Shown here: in pieces, positions 10,254 to 18,521 of the stretch
Position numbering within the stretch: position 1 is the stretch's first letter
Layout of the letters: every line of letters starts with the position of its first letter
Source of the DNA: Planctomycetota bacterium
GTDB taxonomy: Bacteria; Planctomycetota; UBA1135; GCA-002686595
DNA length: 64,000 bases
Reading direction: 5' to 3'
Assembly: GCA_012959525.1 (NCBI GenBank)
Contig: DUDB01000057.1
Coordinates: 1-64,000 of the forward strand
Program-made: the position numbers and the translations under genes
Notes under the pieces: generated by a model
Databases searched by the model: none
What the model was told of the DNA's origin: nothing
The model's input: only the letters and a program-made list of their open reading frames with translations

Positions 10254-11546
10254 TCAGGCCTCAATCATGGTGAACATTAATATGGCTTCGCAGACGGGGC
10301 GCCCGGCGACGGTGCCCTTGCCGCGCACCTGGACGGTCTCGCCCTTGATGCGCATGGTCTCGACACTCAGACGTAGCTGGTCGCCAGGGGTGACGCCGCC
10401 GCGCAGCTTTACCTTGTCCATGGACCACAAGACGGCAAGCTTGCCGGAGTACTCCAAACGGCGCAGCAGCAGCATGCCCGCCAGCTGCGCCATGGCCTCC
10501 AATTGCAGGACGCCAGGCATCAGGGGGCGATCGGGAAAGTGGCCCTGAAAGTAGGGCTCATTGATGCTCACGTTCTTGATCGCTACGGCGCGCTTGTAGC
10601 CGTCAACCTCCACCACCCGGTCGATGAGGAGGAAGGGATAGCGGTGTGGGAGCTGGCGCAGGATCTCGCGGATGTCCATGCCGGACTCGCGCTGGATGAG
10701 GCCACCCGTCTCCTGGGCCTGCATGAGGTCCACCAGCCTGCGCACCAGATCCGCGTTGGTCTTGTGACCCGAGCGGGTGGCGATGATGCGCGCCTGCAGC
10801 CCGGCACCCAGCAGGTGCAGGTCCCCGATCAGGTCAAGCAACTTGTGACGCACGGGCTCGTGGGGCATCCGCTGTTCGGAATCGGGGTCGCCCAAGACGA
10901 CCGTGTTTTCGCGGGTAGCCCCTTTGCCCATGCCTGCGGCCTGAAGGACCTCCACCTCGGAGGCCAGGCAGAAGGTACGCGCACCCGCCAGTTCCTCTTC
11001 GAACTTCTCGGGAGTCAACTCGATTTCGAAGGTGCCACTCTCCACTCCAGGCTCCTCGAATGAGGACACGTACTGCAGAGTCAGCCCGGGAGTCTCCGAG
11101 GGCAAGGCCACCAGGGTCGCGCCGCCATCATGGACAAAGACGGGCTCCTCCAGCACGAAGACACGCGCCTCCTCTTTCTGCTCCACGAGGCCGGCCTTCC
11201 GGACTTTTTCCACGAGGGGCATGGCCGAGCCATCCAGACCCGGAAACTCGGCGCCCGAGATTTCCACTCGGACGTTATCCAACTGCATTCCGGTACACAC
11301 CGCCAGGAAGTGCTCCACGGTCTCCACTTCAGTGCCCTCGCGCATCAGTCGCGTTCGGCGATCCTTGGGCGAGTGGTAGGCGATCTCGGCCAACACGGGC
11401 ACGGAATCCTCCAAGTCTGTGCGAATGAACTCTATGCCGCTGTTGGGCTCCGCGGGCAGAAGCCGAACATCGACCTCCTCCCCCGAGTGCAGGCCGATGC
11501 CGGAGAACTCGATTGAATTGCGCAGGGTTTGCTGTCGGCGGGTCAT
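10254..11546 (-). CDS. lpxC/fabZ: Bifunctional UDP-3-O-acyl-GlcNAc deacetylase / 3-hydroxyacyl-ACP dehydratase (LpxC-FabZ fusion)
   Basis: 430 residues joining two enzymes. LpxC part (1 to about 280): zinc ligands His79 (VEHFLA), His234 and Asp238 (RHKLLDLIGD), and the catalytic His261 in SGHKTN. FabZ hot-dog part (about 288-430): active-site His301 (LPHRYPFLL) and Glu350 (GVLQLEAMAQ). The first deacetylates the LpxA product (the committed step of lipid A synthesis), the second dehydrates 3-hydroxyacyl-ACP, the branch point between lipid A and fatty-acid synthesis. Such fusions are known in several phyla, for example Bacteroidota. GGAGGAAG precedes ATG 11546, which overlaps the lpxD stop (ATGA). 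Confidence 0.96.
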   Translation of the reverse strand: MTRRQQTLRNSIEFSGIGLHSGEEVDVRLLPAEPNSGIEFIRTDLEDSVPVLAEIAYHSPKDRRTRLMREGTEVETVEHFLAVCTGMQLDNVRVEISGAEFPGLDGSAMPLVEKVRKAGLVEQKEEARVFVLEEPVFVHDGGATLVALPSETPGLTLQYVSSFEEPGVESGTFEIELTPEKFEEELAGARTFCLASEVEVLQAAGMGKGATRENTVVLGDPDSEQRMPHEPVRHKLLDLIGDLHLLGAGLQARIIATRSGHKTNADLVRRLVDLMQAQETGGLIQRESGMDIREILRQLPHRYPFLLIDRVVEVDGYKRAVAIKNVSINEPYFQGHFPDRPLMPGVLQLEAMAQLAGMLLLRRLEYSGKLAVLWSMDKVKLRGGVTPGDQLRLSVETMRIKGETVQVRGKGTVAGRPVCEAILMFTMIEA

Positions 11547-12595
11547 GAGCGATCTTCCTCCAAGGCACGCAGGCGCTGCCGCAAGTCCGTGAGTTCTTCA
11601 CGCAGGCGCCCCACGCGCTGCAGCGATTTCTGATCCCGCAGGGATTGTGTCTTCGGCCTTGCTGGCGACCCCCACCACTCCTCACCTGCGGGAATGTCCG
11701 CGAAGACGGCGGACTTGGCTCCGATTCGGGCCCCGTCGCCGATGGTGAGATGACCGGCGATTCCAGTCTGCCCGGCTACGATCACGCCGCTTCCCACTTG
11801 AGTCGATCCGGCCACGGCACTCTGAGCCAGAAACATGCTTGAGGTTCCGATCTGTACGTTGTGGGCCACGTGCACCAGATTGTCAATCTTGACGTTGCTG
11901 GCGATGTGTGTGCTCCCGAAGCGCGCGCAGTCAATCGTCACGTTTGCGCCGATTTCCACGTCGTCTCCGATCAGGACGGTTCCAACCTGGGGCGTCTTGA
12001 CCCAACCCGACTCAGTGGGCTCGAAGCCAAACCCATCCGAGCCGATGACCGCACCGGCGTGAACGATACAGGAGGCCCCTATGGATACGTGCGGGTAGAA
12101 CACCACACCCGGATGCAAAACCGTGTCGGCCCCGACGCTTGCGGCTGCTCCCAAAACGACGCGCGCATGCAGAACCGCGCCCGCCGCGATGCGCACGCCG
12201 GGACCCACCACACACAAGGGGCCGATGCTGGCGCTGCCCTCAACCTCCGCAGTGCTGTGCACCACGGCGCTGGGGTGCGCCCCAGGCTCTGGGCTCGGAA
12301 CATCCGGAGCGAATAGCCCCACAATCTTGTTGAACGCAGCTTGGGGATCGCCGCAGCGCAGGAGGGCCAAGTCCTTGCGCTCGACGCTCACACCCTCGCC
12401 CAGGATCACGGCACAGGCCCGGGTCGTCTCAAGGTCCTCCGCGTGTCGCGCATCGGCCAGAAAGCTCACCTGCTCATGGTCCGCCCCTGTCAGCGATGCC
12501 GGTCCGCTGATGGTGCGCTCCCCCACCCCCGGCGTCACATCCTCGAGATGTGCTCCGATCCGTTCGGCAAGTTCCAACAGGGTCAAGGCGGGCAT
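11543..12595 (-). CDS. lpxD: UDP-3-O-acylglucosamine N-acyltransferase
   Basis: 350 residues, typical length. It adds the second 3-hydroxyacyl chain to the glucosamine precursor of lipid A. An N-terminal uridine-binding domain (about 1-95) is followed by a long left-handed beta-helix of hexapeptide repeats (IGPLCVVGPGVRIAAGAVL..., VHVAHNVQIG) and a C-terminal helix rich in Arg/Leu/Glu. The HVAHNVQIG segment carries the catalytic histidine region of the family. Its last 4 bases overlap the start of lpxC/fabZ, so the two are translationally coupled. bamA lies 225 bases upstream. Confidence 0.96.
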   Translation of the reverse strand: MPALTLLELAERIGAHLEDVTPGVGERTISGPASLTGADHEQVSFLADARHAEDLETTRACAVILGEGVSVERKDLALLRCGDPQAAFNKIVGLFAPDVPSPEPGAHPSAVVHSTAEVEGSASIGPLCVVGPGVRIAAGAVLHARVVLGAAASVGADTVLHPGVVFYPHVSIGASCIVHAGAVIGSDGFGFEPTESGWVKTPQVGTVLIGDDVEIGANVTIDCARFGSTHIASNVKIDNLVHVAHNVQIGTSSMFLAQSAVAGSTQVGSGVIVAGQTGIAGHLTIGDGARIGAKSAVFADIPAGEEWWGSPARPKTQSLRDQKSLQRVGRLREELTDLRQRLRALEEDRS

Positions 12596-12820
12596 GGCAC
12601 GGACCTGTCGGGCCTTCGGTCCGACGGAATCAGGGGTAGGCGGCGTCCTACAGAGCGAACGCCTAGGGATTGAAAGGGCTCCGGTTGGAGCCCCAGCAGG
12701 TGCATGGTGTACCGGAGCGCTCGATGCCTGTCAATTGGCCAGGCCCCAGGGGGCAGGCTATTGCCTACGGCGCAACCCCGAGTCGTGTTTCCCAGGGCCC
12801 CGCAGGCCGCCCCCCTGGAA

Positions 12821-15331
12821 TCAGCGGAACATGTCGAGGCTGAAGGAGAAGGTCTCCCGCCGGTCCCCCTCTTGATCGAGGAAGGGAAAGCCGAAGTTGA
12901 AGGTCAGGGGCAGCGGTGTGACCAATCCAAATCCGAACCCGACTGATGCACGCACGTCGTCCGTATCCATGCTCCACGCATCCAGGCCCAAGATGCCCGC
13001 GTCCACGAAGGTCAGGAAACGGAACATCTCCTGGCGGCGCGAGGTACCCGCGATGGGCGTGGAGTAGATCGGGTGACGATACTCGATGGTGGCACGGGCC
13101 ATGCTCTCTCCTCCCAGGGAGTAGCTGCCCTCCATCGGCCCGACCCCCCTGTAGTCGAACCCCCGCAGGGACGTGCCCCCCAAGAAGAAGCGTTCAGAGT
13201 AGTGCACCTGGTTGGTATCGCCGAAGGTCTGGCTGATCCCAGCCGCGGCACCCAGATAGAACCCAGGCCGCACGTCTTCGGTGTCATCTCCCAACTGAAA
13301 GTAGTGGTCATACTCAAGCTCGGTCTTCAAGAAGTCCTGATCACCACCCAGCGCACCACCGTAGAAAGTGTTTCCCCAGCGGTAGTGAGAACCCTCGCGC
13401 GGCCTGTGTCGGTTGTCCAACTGGCTGTAGCGCATGTCCAAACTCATTCCCCGCAAGTCCGTGGTGCCTACCGATGCCACCAAGGTGCTTGGAGAGGCAG
13501 ATGGGTCGGTTAATGCGCCGACGGAAATCGAACTCCAGCGCGGCCCCATTCGCAGCGAGAAATCGCCAGCACCGAACAAGCGCGCAACGGTCAAGCTGGC
13601 CTGGTCCTTCGCTTCATCGTGAGATCTGTGGCGCCGATCTCGGCCGAGAGCCTCGGTACGCACCATGTAACGGTCGTGGTGAGTTCCAAGCACATCCGGG
13701 AAGGCGTACATCACGCGCCAGAAGCTGACCTCAGATCCCGGAGAGAGATCCAACGCGAACTGCTCGCCGTTGCCATGGAACGCCTCCTTGCGGTAGATCT
13801 CGCCAGGCGCCGAGAAGAGGCCGCTGGGGGTATTGGCAATGGCGAAGTTACGCATGGAGAGGGTGATCAGACCCACAATCCCGCTGTCACTGGCCACACC
13901 GCCAGAGATGTTGAAATCCACCACGCGGCCTTCGCTCAGCCGATACTCAACGTCAATCGTGTCAGGATCCTGCTCATTCCCCTGGAAGACCACGATGGGC
14001 GGGATGTGGGTGGGGTCGTAGGGATCTTCGAAGAAGCCCGTCCCCCGTACCCGCGCCAGACCCCGCTCGATCTGCTGAATGTTGGCCACCTCGCCGGGCA
14101 AAAAATCCAGCTCCCGCCGGATGATCTTGTCGGCCGTGTAGGTGTTGCCGTTTACCTTTACCTCTCCGATAAACCGTTTCCGCCCCTGCACCAAGCGGTA
14201 GGTCACGTGCACCTCATGGGATTGCCAGTCGTAGGTCACGTCCGGTTCAAGGAACCGCGCGCCGCCCGCCCGCTCATCCTCGAAGTAGCGCTGCTCCAGG
14301 TAGCCGCGCTCCCCATAGAAGCGCATCAGAACTGTATTGTCGTGGACGATCCGCGCCCTCTCGAAGGGTACTCCGGGCTGGAGCTCGGTCAACGCCAGCA
14401 GCTCGGACCGCTCGAAGTAGAGCTCCTGTTCGGCTGCTAAATCCTCGGGGTCCAGCCCCTCGATCGAGAGGGAGTTCACCCGCCACAGGGGGCCTTCGTC
14501 CACGATCAGGTGAACCACAACGCTCTCGCGATCCCTGCTGAATTCCAGTCGGTCGATTACCACCGTGACGTCGAGCCAGCCTCGGTCCCGATAGACCTGA
14601 CGCATCGCCACCACGTCGGCCTCCAACACCTCGCGATCGAAAGTCCCGCCCCACCAACTGAAGAGGCCACGGCCCTTGGTGGAGAGGTCGGCCAGATTGA
14701 ATAGCCCTCCCGACCACAGGCCCCAGCCGGTGTTGGGCAAGCTCGTGTTGCCGCTTACCTCAATGCCCGTGCAGTGCACCTTGGGTCCCTCACGGATCTC
14801 AAAAATGAGCTCCCCGGCCACGCCCTCCCCAAGACCCCCAATCACGTTGTCGATCTCGACGAAGTGGTAGCCCGCCTGGTGGTAGCCAGCAATGAGCCTC
14901 GCACGAATCCGATCCGCCTCGTGCAGATAGACCTGCTCGCGATCAAAGAGCAGCGCCCATTCCTTCAGCTTGTCCAGATCCACCCCACTGGCACCCACAA
15001 ACCGCGGCTCTAGGTCAAGGGGCAGCTCCGTCACGGGCAGCGTCACGCGCAGGCCTCCCTCCACGCGGGTCAGGGCCGGTTCTCCCACGACGATTTTGTA
15101 GGTGTCCCAGACCTTGAGCAGACCGGGCCGCATCGAGGACGGGTAGGGCTCTCCGATGCGCAGCCCCAGGGTGGATAGGACGCCCTCGTGGCTGTAGGTC
15201 GTGAGCCCCTCGAAGACGACCTCCGCCACCGGGAGTTCCTGTGCAACCTCCACCAGGGGCGGCCCACCAGCGGAATCTTGTGCCACGCAGGGAAACGCAA
15301 CGGCAGCGGTAAGGAGCAGAGTGCAGATCAC
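12821..15331 (-). CDS. bamA: Outer-membrane protein assembly factor BamA (POTRA plus 16-strand barrel)
   Basis: 836 residues, about the length of E. coli BamA (810). A signal peptide (MICTLLLTAAVAFPCVAQ) is followed by tandem POTRA domains to about residue 430, recognisable by segments such as VEVSGNTSLP and IGEVKVNGNTYTADKIIRREL, then an Omp85 barrel ending in FSFSLDMFR. The SLRGFDYRGVGP segment is the conserved VRGF/Y-type loop of the barrel. It inserts beta-barrel proteins into the outer membrane. The start is GTG 15331, without a strong ribosome-binding site. Its place just before lpxD matches the conserved bamA-lpxD linkage, although skp and fabZ are missing between them. Confidence 0.96.
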   Translation of the reverse strand: MICTLLLTAAVAFPCVAQDSAGGPPLVEVAQELPVAEVVFEGLTTYSHEGVLSTLGLRIGEPYPSSMRPGLLKVWDTYKIVVGEPALTRVEGGLRVTLPVTELPLDLEPRFVGASGVDLDKLKEWALLFDREQVYLHEADRIRARLIAGYHQAGYHFVEIDNVIGGLGEGVAGELIFEIREGPKVHCTGIEVSGNTSLPNTGWGLWSGGLFNLADLSTKGRGLFSWWGGTFDREVLEADVVAMRQVYRDRGWLDVTVVIDRLEFSRDRESVVVHLIVDEGPLWRVNSLSIEGLDPEDLAAEQELYFERSELLALTELQPGVPFERARIVHDNTVLMRFYGERGYLEQRYFEDERAGGARFLEPDVTYDWQSHEVHVTYRLVQGRKRFIGEVKVNGNTYTADKIIRRELDFLPGEVANIQQIERGLARVRGTGFFEDPYDPTHIPPIVVFQGNEQDPDTIDVEYRLSEGRVVDFNISGGVASDSGIVGLITLSMRNFAIANTPSGLFSAPGEIYRKEAFHGNGEQFALDLSPGSEVSFWRVMYAFPDVLGTHHDRYMVRTEALGRDRRHRSHDEAKDQASLTVARLFGAGDFSLRMGPRWSSISVGALTDPSASPSTLVASVGTTDLRGMSLDMRYSQLDNRHRPREGSHYRWGNTFYGGALGGDQDFLKTELEYDHYFQLGDDTEDVRPGFYLGAAAGISQTFGDTNQVHYSERFFLGGTSLRGFDYRGVGPMEGSYSLGGESMARATIEYRHPIYSTPIAGTSRRQEMFRFLTFVDAGILGLDAWSMDTDDVRASVGFGFGLVTPLPLTFNFGFPFLDQEGDRRETFSFSLDMFR

Positions 15332-15370
15332 GGGAAGGTGTTGCGGCCGGGAAGAGTGGCCGCGGGGGCA

Positions 15371-16750
15371 CTATAGGCTGATCGGCTCGGCGATGGACGG
15401 AGCCGGATTCTGAAAGCGCAGGATATTGCCCGTGAACTGCAGCTTGACCTTACCCGTGGGCCCGTTGCGGTGCTTGGCGCAGATGACCTCGGCCTGCCCC
15501 TTGTTCTCCTCGGTTGGGTTGTAGTACTCAGCCCGATAGAGCATCAAGACCACGTCGGCATCCTGCTCGATGGACCCGGATTCCCGCAGGTCGGAGAGCA
15601 TAGGCCGCTTGTCCTCGCGAGACTCCACACTCCGAGAGAGCTGGGAGAGGGCCAGGATCGGCACCTCCAACTCACGGGCGAGGTCTTTCAAGGAACGCGA
15701 GATGAGGCTGATCTCCTGCTGGCGGTTCTCGGCCTTCGCATTCATCAGCTGCAAGTAGTCGAGGACAATCATGTCTAGCCCGGACTGGTGCTTGAGGCGA
15801 CGGGCTCGACTACGCACCGACATGATGGTCAGACCCGGCGTATCGTCCAAGAACAGCCGCGTCTTCTGCAGATCCCCAGCCGCGTGGGTCAGGTCCGCGA
15901 AGGCGGCCGGATCGACCCTGCCCGTACGCATCTTGTGAGAATCCACCCGCGCGCGCGAACTGAGCATGCGTTGCACGATGGACAACCGGCCCATTTCTAG
16001 GCTGAAGAACAGGATGGCAGGGTCATGATCAAAGTGCGCCGGACGGTGGGTGGCAGCATGCTCGATGAGGTTGAGTGCGAAGGCGGTCTTCCCCATGGCA
16101 GGGCGGGCGGCGATCACCGTCAGCTCCCCCGGGTTGAAGCCTCCGAGCATTTCGTCGAGATCCAGGAACCCGCTCGGTAGGCCGGTCAGGTCACCTCGAG
16201 TGCGCTGGGCTTCCAAGAGCTTGAAGGCGTCCGCCAGCAAGCCCCCGACCTCGACGGCTCCGCCCGAGTCCTTGGAGGAGTTGATCTTGAAGATGCGGTT
16301 CTCAGCCTCGTCGAGCAGCTGGGTGACGGACTCTTCATCAGGGTGTGTGCCGTAGGATCGGCTGATGATGTCCGTGCAGGAATCAATCAAGGTGCGCAGC
16401 AGGCTGGTGTGGTTCACCAGGCGAGCGTGGTGCATCAGGTGCGCGGCGTTGGGCACAACGCTGATCAAGTCCACCAGATAGCCGTCGCCGCCGCTCGCGG
16501 CCAGGGCTTCGTTGGACTTGAGGGCCGTGCCAACGGTAATGGCGTCCACGGGCTGGTTGCGCTCAGCCAGATCCACCATCTGTTCGTAGATCAACCGATG
16601 CCGACGATCGTAGAAATCGTCCGTCTTGAGCAGCTCCACGACGTCCGCCAGGTGGAGGGGGTTGATAAGCAACGCACCAAGCACGCTGCGCTCAGCGGCC
16701 AAGTCGTGGGGTGCAATTTTCCCGTACGGGGTCAGTTCCTTAGATTCCAA
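15371..16750 (-). CDS. dnaB: Replicative DNA helicase DnaB
   Basis: 459 residues, the usual length. The N-terminal helical domain (AAERSVLGALL...) precedes a RecA-like ATPase domain with ARPAMGKTAFAL (Walker A, near residue 210), FFSLEM, and LDYLQLM (Walker B). It unwinds DNA at the replication fork. The start is TTG 16750, supported by GGAGGG seven bases upstream. It follows rplI on the same strand, the conserved rpsF-rpsR-rplI-dnaB order, but a strong terminator-like hairpin lies between them, so it may have its own promoter in the 198-base gap. Confidence 0.97.
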   Translation of the reverse strand: MESKELTPYGKIAPHDLAAERSVLGALLINPLHLADVVELLKTDDFYDRRHRLIYEQMVDLAERNQPVDAITVGTALKSNEALAASGGDGYLVDLISVVPNAAHLMHHARLVNHTSLLRTLIDSCTDIISRSYGTHPDEESVTQLLDEAENRIFKINSSKDSGGAVEVGGLLADAFKLLEAQRTRGDLTGLPSGFLDLDEMLGGFNPGELTVIAARPAMGKTAFALNLIEHAATHRPAHFDHDPAILFFSLEMGRLSIVQRMLSSRARVDSHKMRTGRVDPAAFADLTHAAGDLQKTRLFLDDTPGLTIMSVRSRARRLKHQSGLDMIVLDYLQLMNAKAENRQQEISLISRSLKDLARELEVPILALSQLSRSVESREDKRPMLSDLRESGSIEQDADVVLMLYRAEYYNPTEENKGQAEVICAKHRNGPTGKVKLQFTGNILRFQNPAPSIAEPISL

Positions 16751-16854
16751 TCGTTTCCCTCCAAGCGGTCGTCCCCGAGGTCTGGTCAGGGCAAATGCAA
16801 CCGACGTTCAGGATAGCGTCCCTGCACCCAACGCGCTCGTACGGACCGAGGCTT

Positions 16855-16898
16855 TTCAACAAGGACCGGGCCCGTAGGGGTAAACCCACGGGCCCGGT
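16855..16898 (-). terminator. Rho-independent terminator after rplI
   Basis: A perfect 11-bp stem (ACCGGGCCCGT at 16865-16875 and its complement at 16888-16898), extended by a GGG/CCC inner pairing, stands 50 bases downstream of the rplI stop. On the minus strand it is followed by TCCTTGTTGA, moderately T-rich. It should end the ribosomal-protein transcript before dnaB. Confidence 0.7.
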
Positions 16899-16948
16899 AT
16901 CTTGGATTCGAGGTCGAACCTCAACGAGGCAACCAGCTCCTAGAGGCT

Positions 16949-17530
16949 TCAGCCCTCGCCGTCTTCGGGGGCCGCTCCGGCCTCCTCTTCAGCAGGAGCA
17001 TCCTCCTCGCCAGCCGCAGCGGGCTGGACGTAGGATTCAGCAACAGGCTCGGGCTCCACGAGGGACTCCATGGGAGCACCCTCGGCCTGGACCATGACGG
17101 TAATCTCCGCGTAGGACTCACCGTGCACATGGACCGAGATCTTGTGCTCGCCCACGGACTTGATGGGCGCGCTCAGATGAACGCGCTTGACGTCGATTTC
17201 CGTACCCGCTGCCGTGCACATGTCGGCGATGGCGGCCGCGGTAACAGAGCCGTAAAGGCGGCCGTTCTCATCCGCCCGCTCGTGGGCGGTCACGGTGAGT
17301 TCCGCGAGGGCGGCCACAGCTGCGGCCACTTCCTCGGCTTTCTCGGCCTCTTCCAGAGCAAGCCTCGCGGCCCGCCGAGCGATCTGTCGCTTGTTGTCTT
17401 CGGTGGCTGCCGCGGCTAGGCCGCGCGGCAGGAGAAAGTTGCGGGCGTAGCCAGGGGCTACACGCACGACGTCTCCACAGCGCCCGAGGTGTCTGACGTG
17501 CTCCCGTAGGAGGACTTCCATAGCTTTCAT
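16949..17530 (-). CDS. rplI: Large-subunit ribosomal protein L9 with acidic C-terminal tail
   Basis: 193 residues. I start at ATG 17530 because AAGGAGG lies just upstream; an in-frame extension to 17629 would run over rpsR. The N-domain (MEVLLREHVRHLGRCGDVVRV, then GYARNFLLPRGLA) is typical of L9, followed by the connecting helix and the C-domain ending near residue 150. About 40 further residues are rich in Glu, Ala and Pro (EEDAPAEEEAG) and are not part of the standard protein. L9 binds 23S rRNA at the base of the L1 stalk. It comes 13 bases after rpsR. Confidence 0.97.
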   Translation of the reverse strand: MKAMEVLLREHVRHLGRCGDVVRVAPGYARNFLLPRGLAAAATEDNKRQIARRAARLALEEAEKAEEVAAAVAALAELTVTAHERADENGRLYGSVTAAAIADMCTAAGTEIDVKRVHLSAPIKSVGEHKISVHVHGESYAEITVMVQAEGAPMESLVEPEPVAESYVQPAAAGEEDAPAEEEAGAAPEDGEG

Positions 17531-17543
17531 TGTCGGTTCCTCC

Positions 17544-17756
17544 TTAGCCCACGAAGGGCAGAAGCGCCAGGTGACGAGCGCGTTTGACAGCCTTCTTGAG
17601 TTGGCGTTGGCACTGGGTGCAAAAGCCACTTCGACGGCGGGATACGATCTGACCCTGGGGGGTCAGGAACTTGGACAGGTATTCAGTGTCCTTGTGGTCA
17701 AGGACGGGGTCGTCACAGTTGCGACCTGCGATAACCTTGGGGATCTTGCGAACCAT
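17544..17756 (-). CDS. rpsR: Small-subunit ribosomal protein S18
   Basis: 70 residues, the usual size. The conserved core DYKDTEYL-type segment appears as DHKDTEYLSKFLTPQGQI, then RRRSGFCTQCQRQLKKAVKRAR. Two cysteines (CTQC) at this place are unusual for S18 of most bacteria. S18 binds next to S6 on the 30S platform. The gene begins 3 bases after the rpsF stop. There is no ssb gene between rpsF and rpsR, unlike in many bacteria. Confidence 0.97.
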   Translation of the reverse strand: MVRKIPKVIAGRNCDDPVLDHKDTEYLSKFLTPQGQIVSRRRSGFCTQCQRQLKKAVKRARHLALLPFVG

Positions 17757-17759
17757 GGC

Positions 17760-18467
17760 TCAGGCCTCCTGTTTTTCGGGGGTTTCGTCGGACTCGTCGG
17801 AGGCAGAAGACTCAGAAGCCTCGGAAGACTCAGAAGCCTCGGAAGACTCAGAAGCCTCGGAAGCCTCAGAAGCCTCGGAAGCCTCGGAAGCCTCGGAAGC
17901 CTCGGAAGACTCAGAAGACTCAGAAGACTCAGAAGACTCAGAAGCCTCAGAAGCCTCGGGAGCCTCGGGGCTTGCGTCTTTGGTGGCTTCCTCGCTTGCA
18001 GGCGCGGGAGCCTCCTCGGAGGCCTGCTCGGCTCCATCGGTCGCGGCCTCGCTGCTCGTCCCCTCCTCACCCTCTTCGGGCTCCGGCTCGGGATCGGGGG
18101 CATCATCGTCCGGAGGCTCAGGAACGGTGAAGGCGGCATCGCCTTCGGCTTGAGCCAACTCCACTTCTCCCTCCGGCACGGCATCCACCGAGGTGAACAG
18201 GTACCGCAATACCTTCTCGGACAGGTCGAACTCCCGGCGCAGGCCGGGCATCTCGCCCCCATCGATCTGGTAGTAGGCGATCAGGAACGTGGCGCGACGG
18301 CGACCACTGATGGGATAGGCCAAACGGCGCTCATCCCAGCGGCGAGCGCTGAGCAGCGTGGCTCCATGCTTGTCCAGGGCGCTGGTCACGAGAGCTTTGG
18401 CGCCCTCGTACCCTTCTCGCACGACATCATTGTCGAGGAGGAACATACCTTCATAAATCTGACTCAA
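17760..18467 (-). CDS. rpsF: Small-subunit ribosomal protein S6 with a long acidic Glu-Ala/Ser-Ser repeat tail
   Basis: 235 residues against about 95-135 for ordinary S6. Residues 1 to about 100 are a standard S6 domain (YEGMFLLDNDVV..., RRLAYPISGRRRATFLIAYY). The rest is a low-complexity acidic extension: Pro/Asp/Glu-rich, then Glu-Ala-rich, then 17 consecutive E-[A/S]-S triplets. TTG 18467 is the start, with AAAGGAGA seven bases upstream. S6 pairs with S18 on the 30S platform. In E. coli the S6 C-terminus is lengthened after translation by RimK with glutamates; here an acidic tail is encoded directly. Whether it does a similar job is inference. Confidence 0.96.
   Translation of the reverse strand: MSQIYEGMFLLDNDVVREGYEGAKALVTSALDKHGATLLSARRWDERRLAYPISGRRRATFLIAYYQIDGGEMPGLRREFDLSEKVLRYLFTSVDAVPEGEVELAQAEGDAAFTVPEPPDDDAPDPEPEPEEGEEGTSSEAATDGAEQASEEAPAPASEEATKDASPEAPEASEASESSESSESSESSEASEASEASEASEASEASESSEASESSEASESSASDESDETPEKQEA
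17806..17958 (-). repeat. Tandem 9-bp repeat inside rpsF (17 units)
   Basis: Seventeen head-to-tail 9-base units, alternating GAAGACTCA, GAAGCCTCG and GAAGCCTCA on the plus strand, encode E-S-S or E-A-S triplets in the S6 tail. The units keep the frame, so copy-number change would lengthen or shorten the tail without a frameshift. Confidence 0.95.
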
Positions 18468-18521
18468 AACGAATCTCCTTTGTGTGTCGGCGATACCCGG
18501 GTCCTTGGCGATCCAAGGGGC

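Noticed and set aside
8419-10548. Very long open frame on the plus strand across ileS and lpxA
   Set aside because: It is antisense to two clear housekeeping genes (ileS and lpxA) and reads His/Gly/Leu-rich without domains, a known effect of high G+C.
12792-12818. CCAGGG/CCCTGG inverted repeat after bamA as a terminator
   Set aside because: The stem is short and there is no T run on the minus strand, so I left it out of the feature list.
17806-17958. Short regular repeats looking like a CRISPR or minisatellite array
   Set aside because: Units are 9 bases without spacers and lie wholly in frame inside the S6 coding region, so this is a coding repeat.
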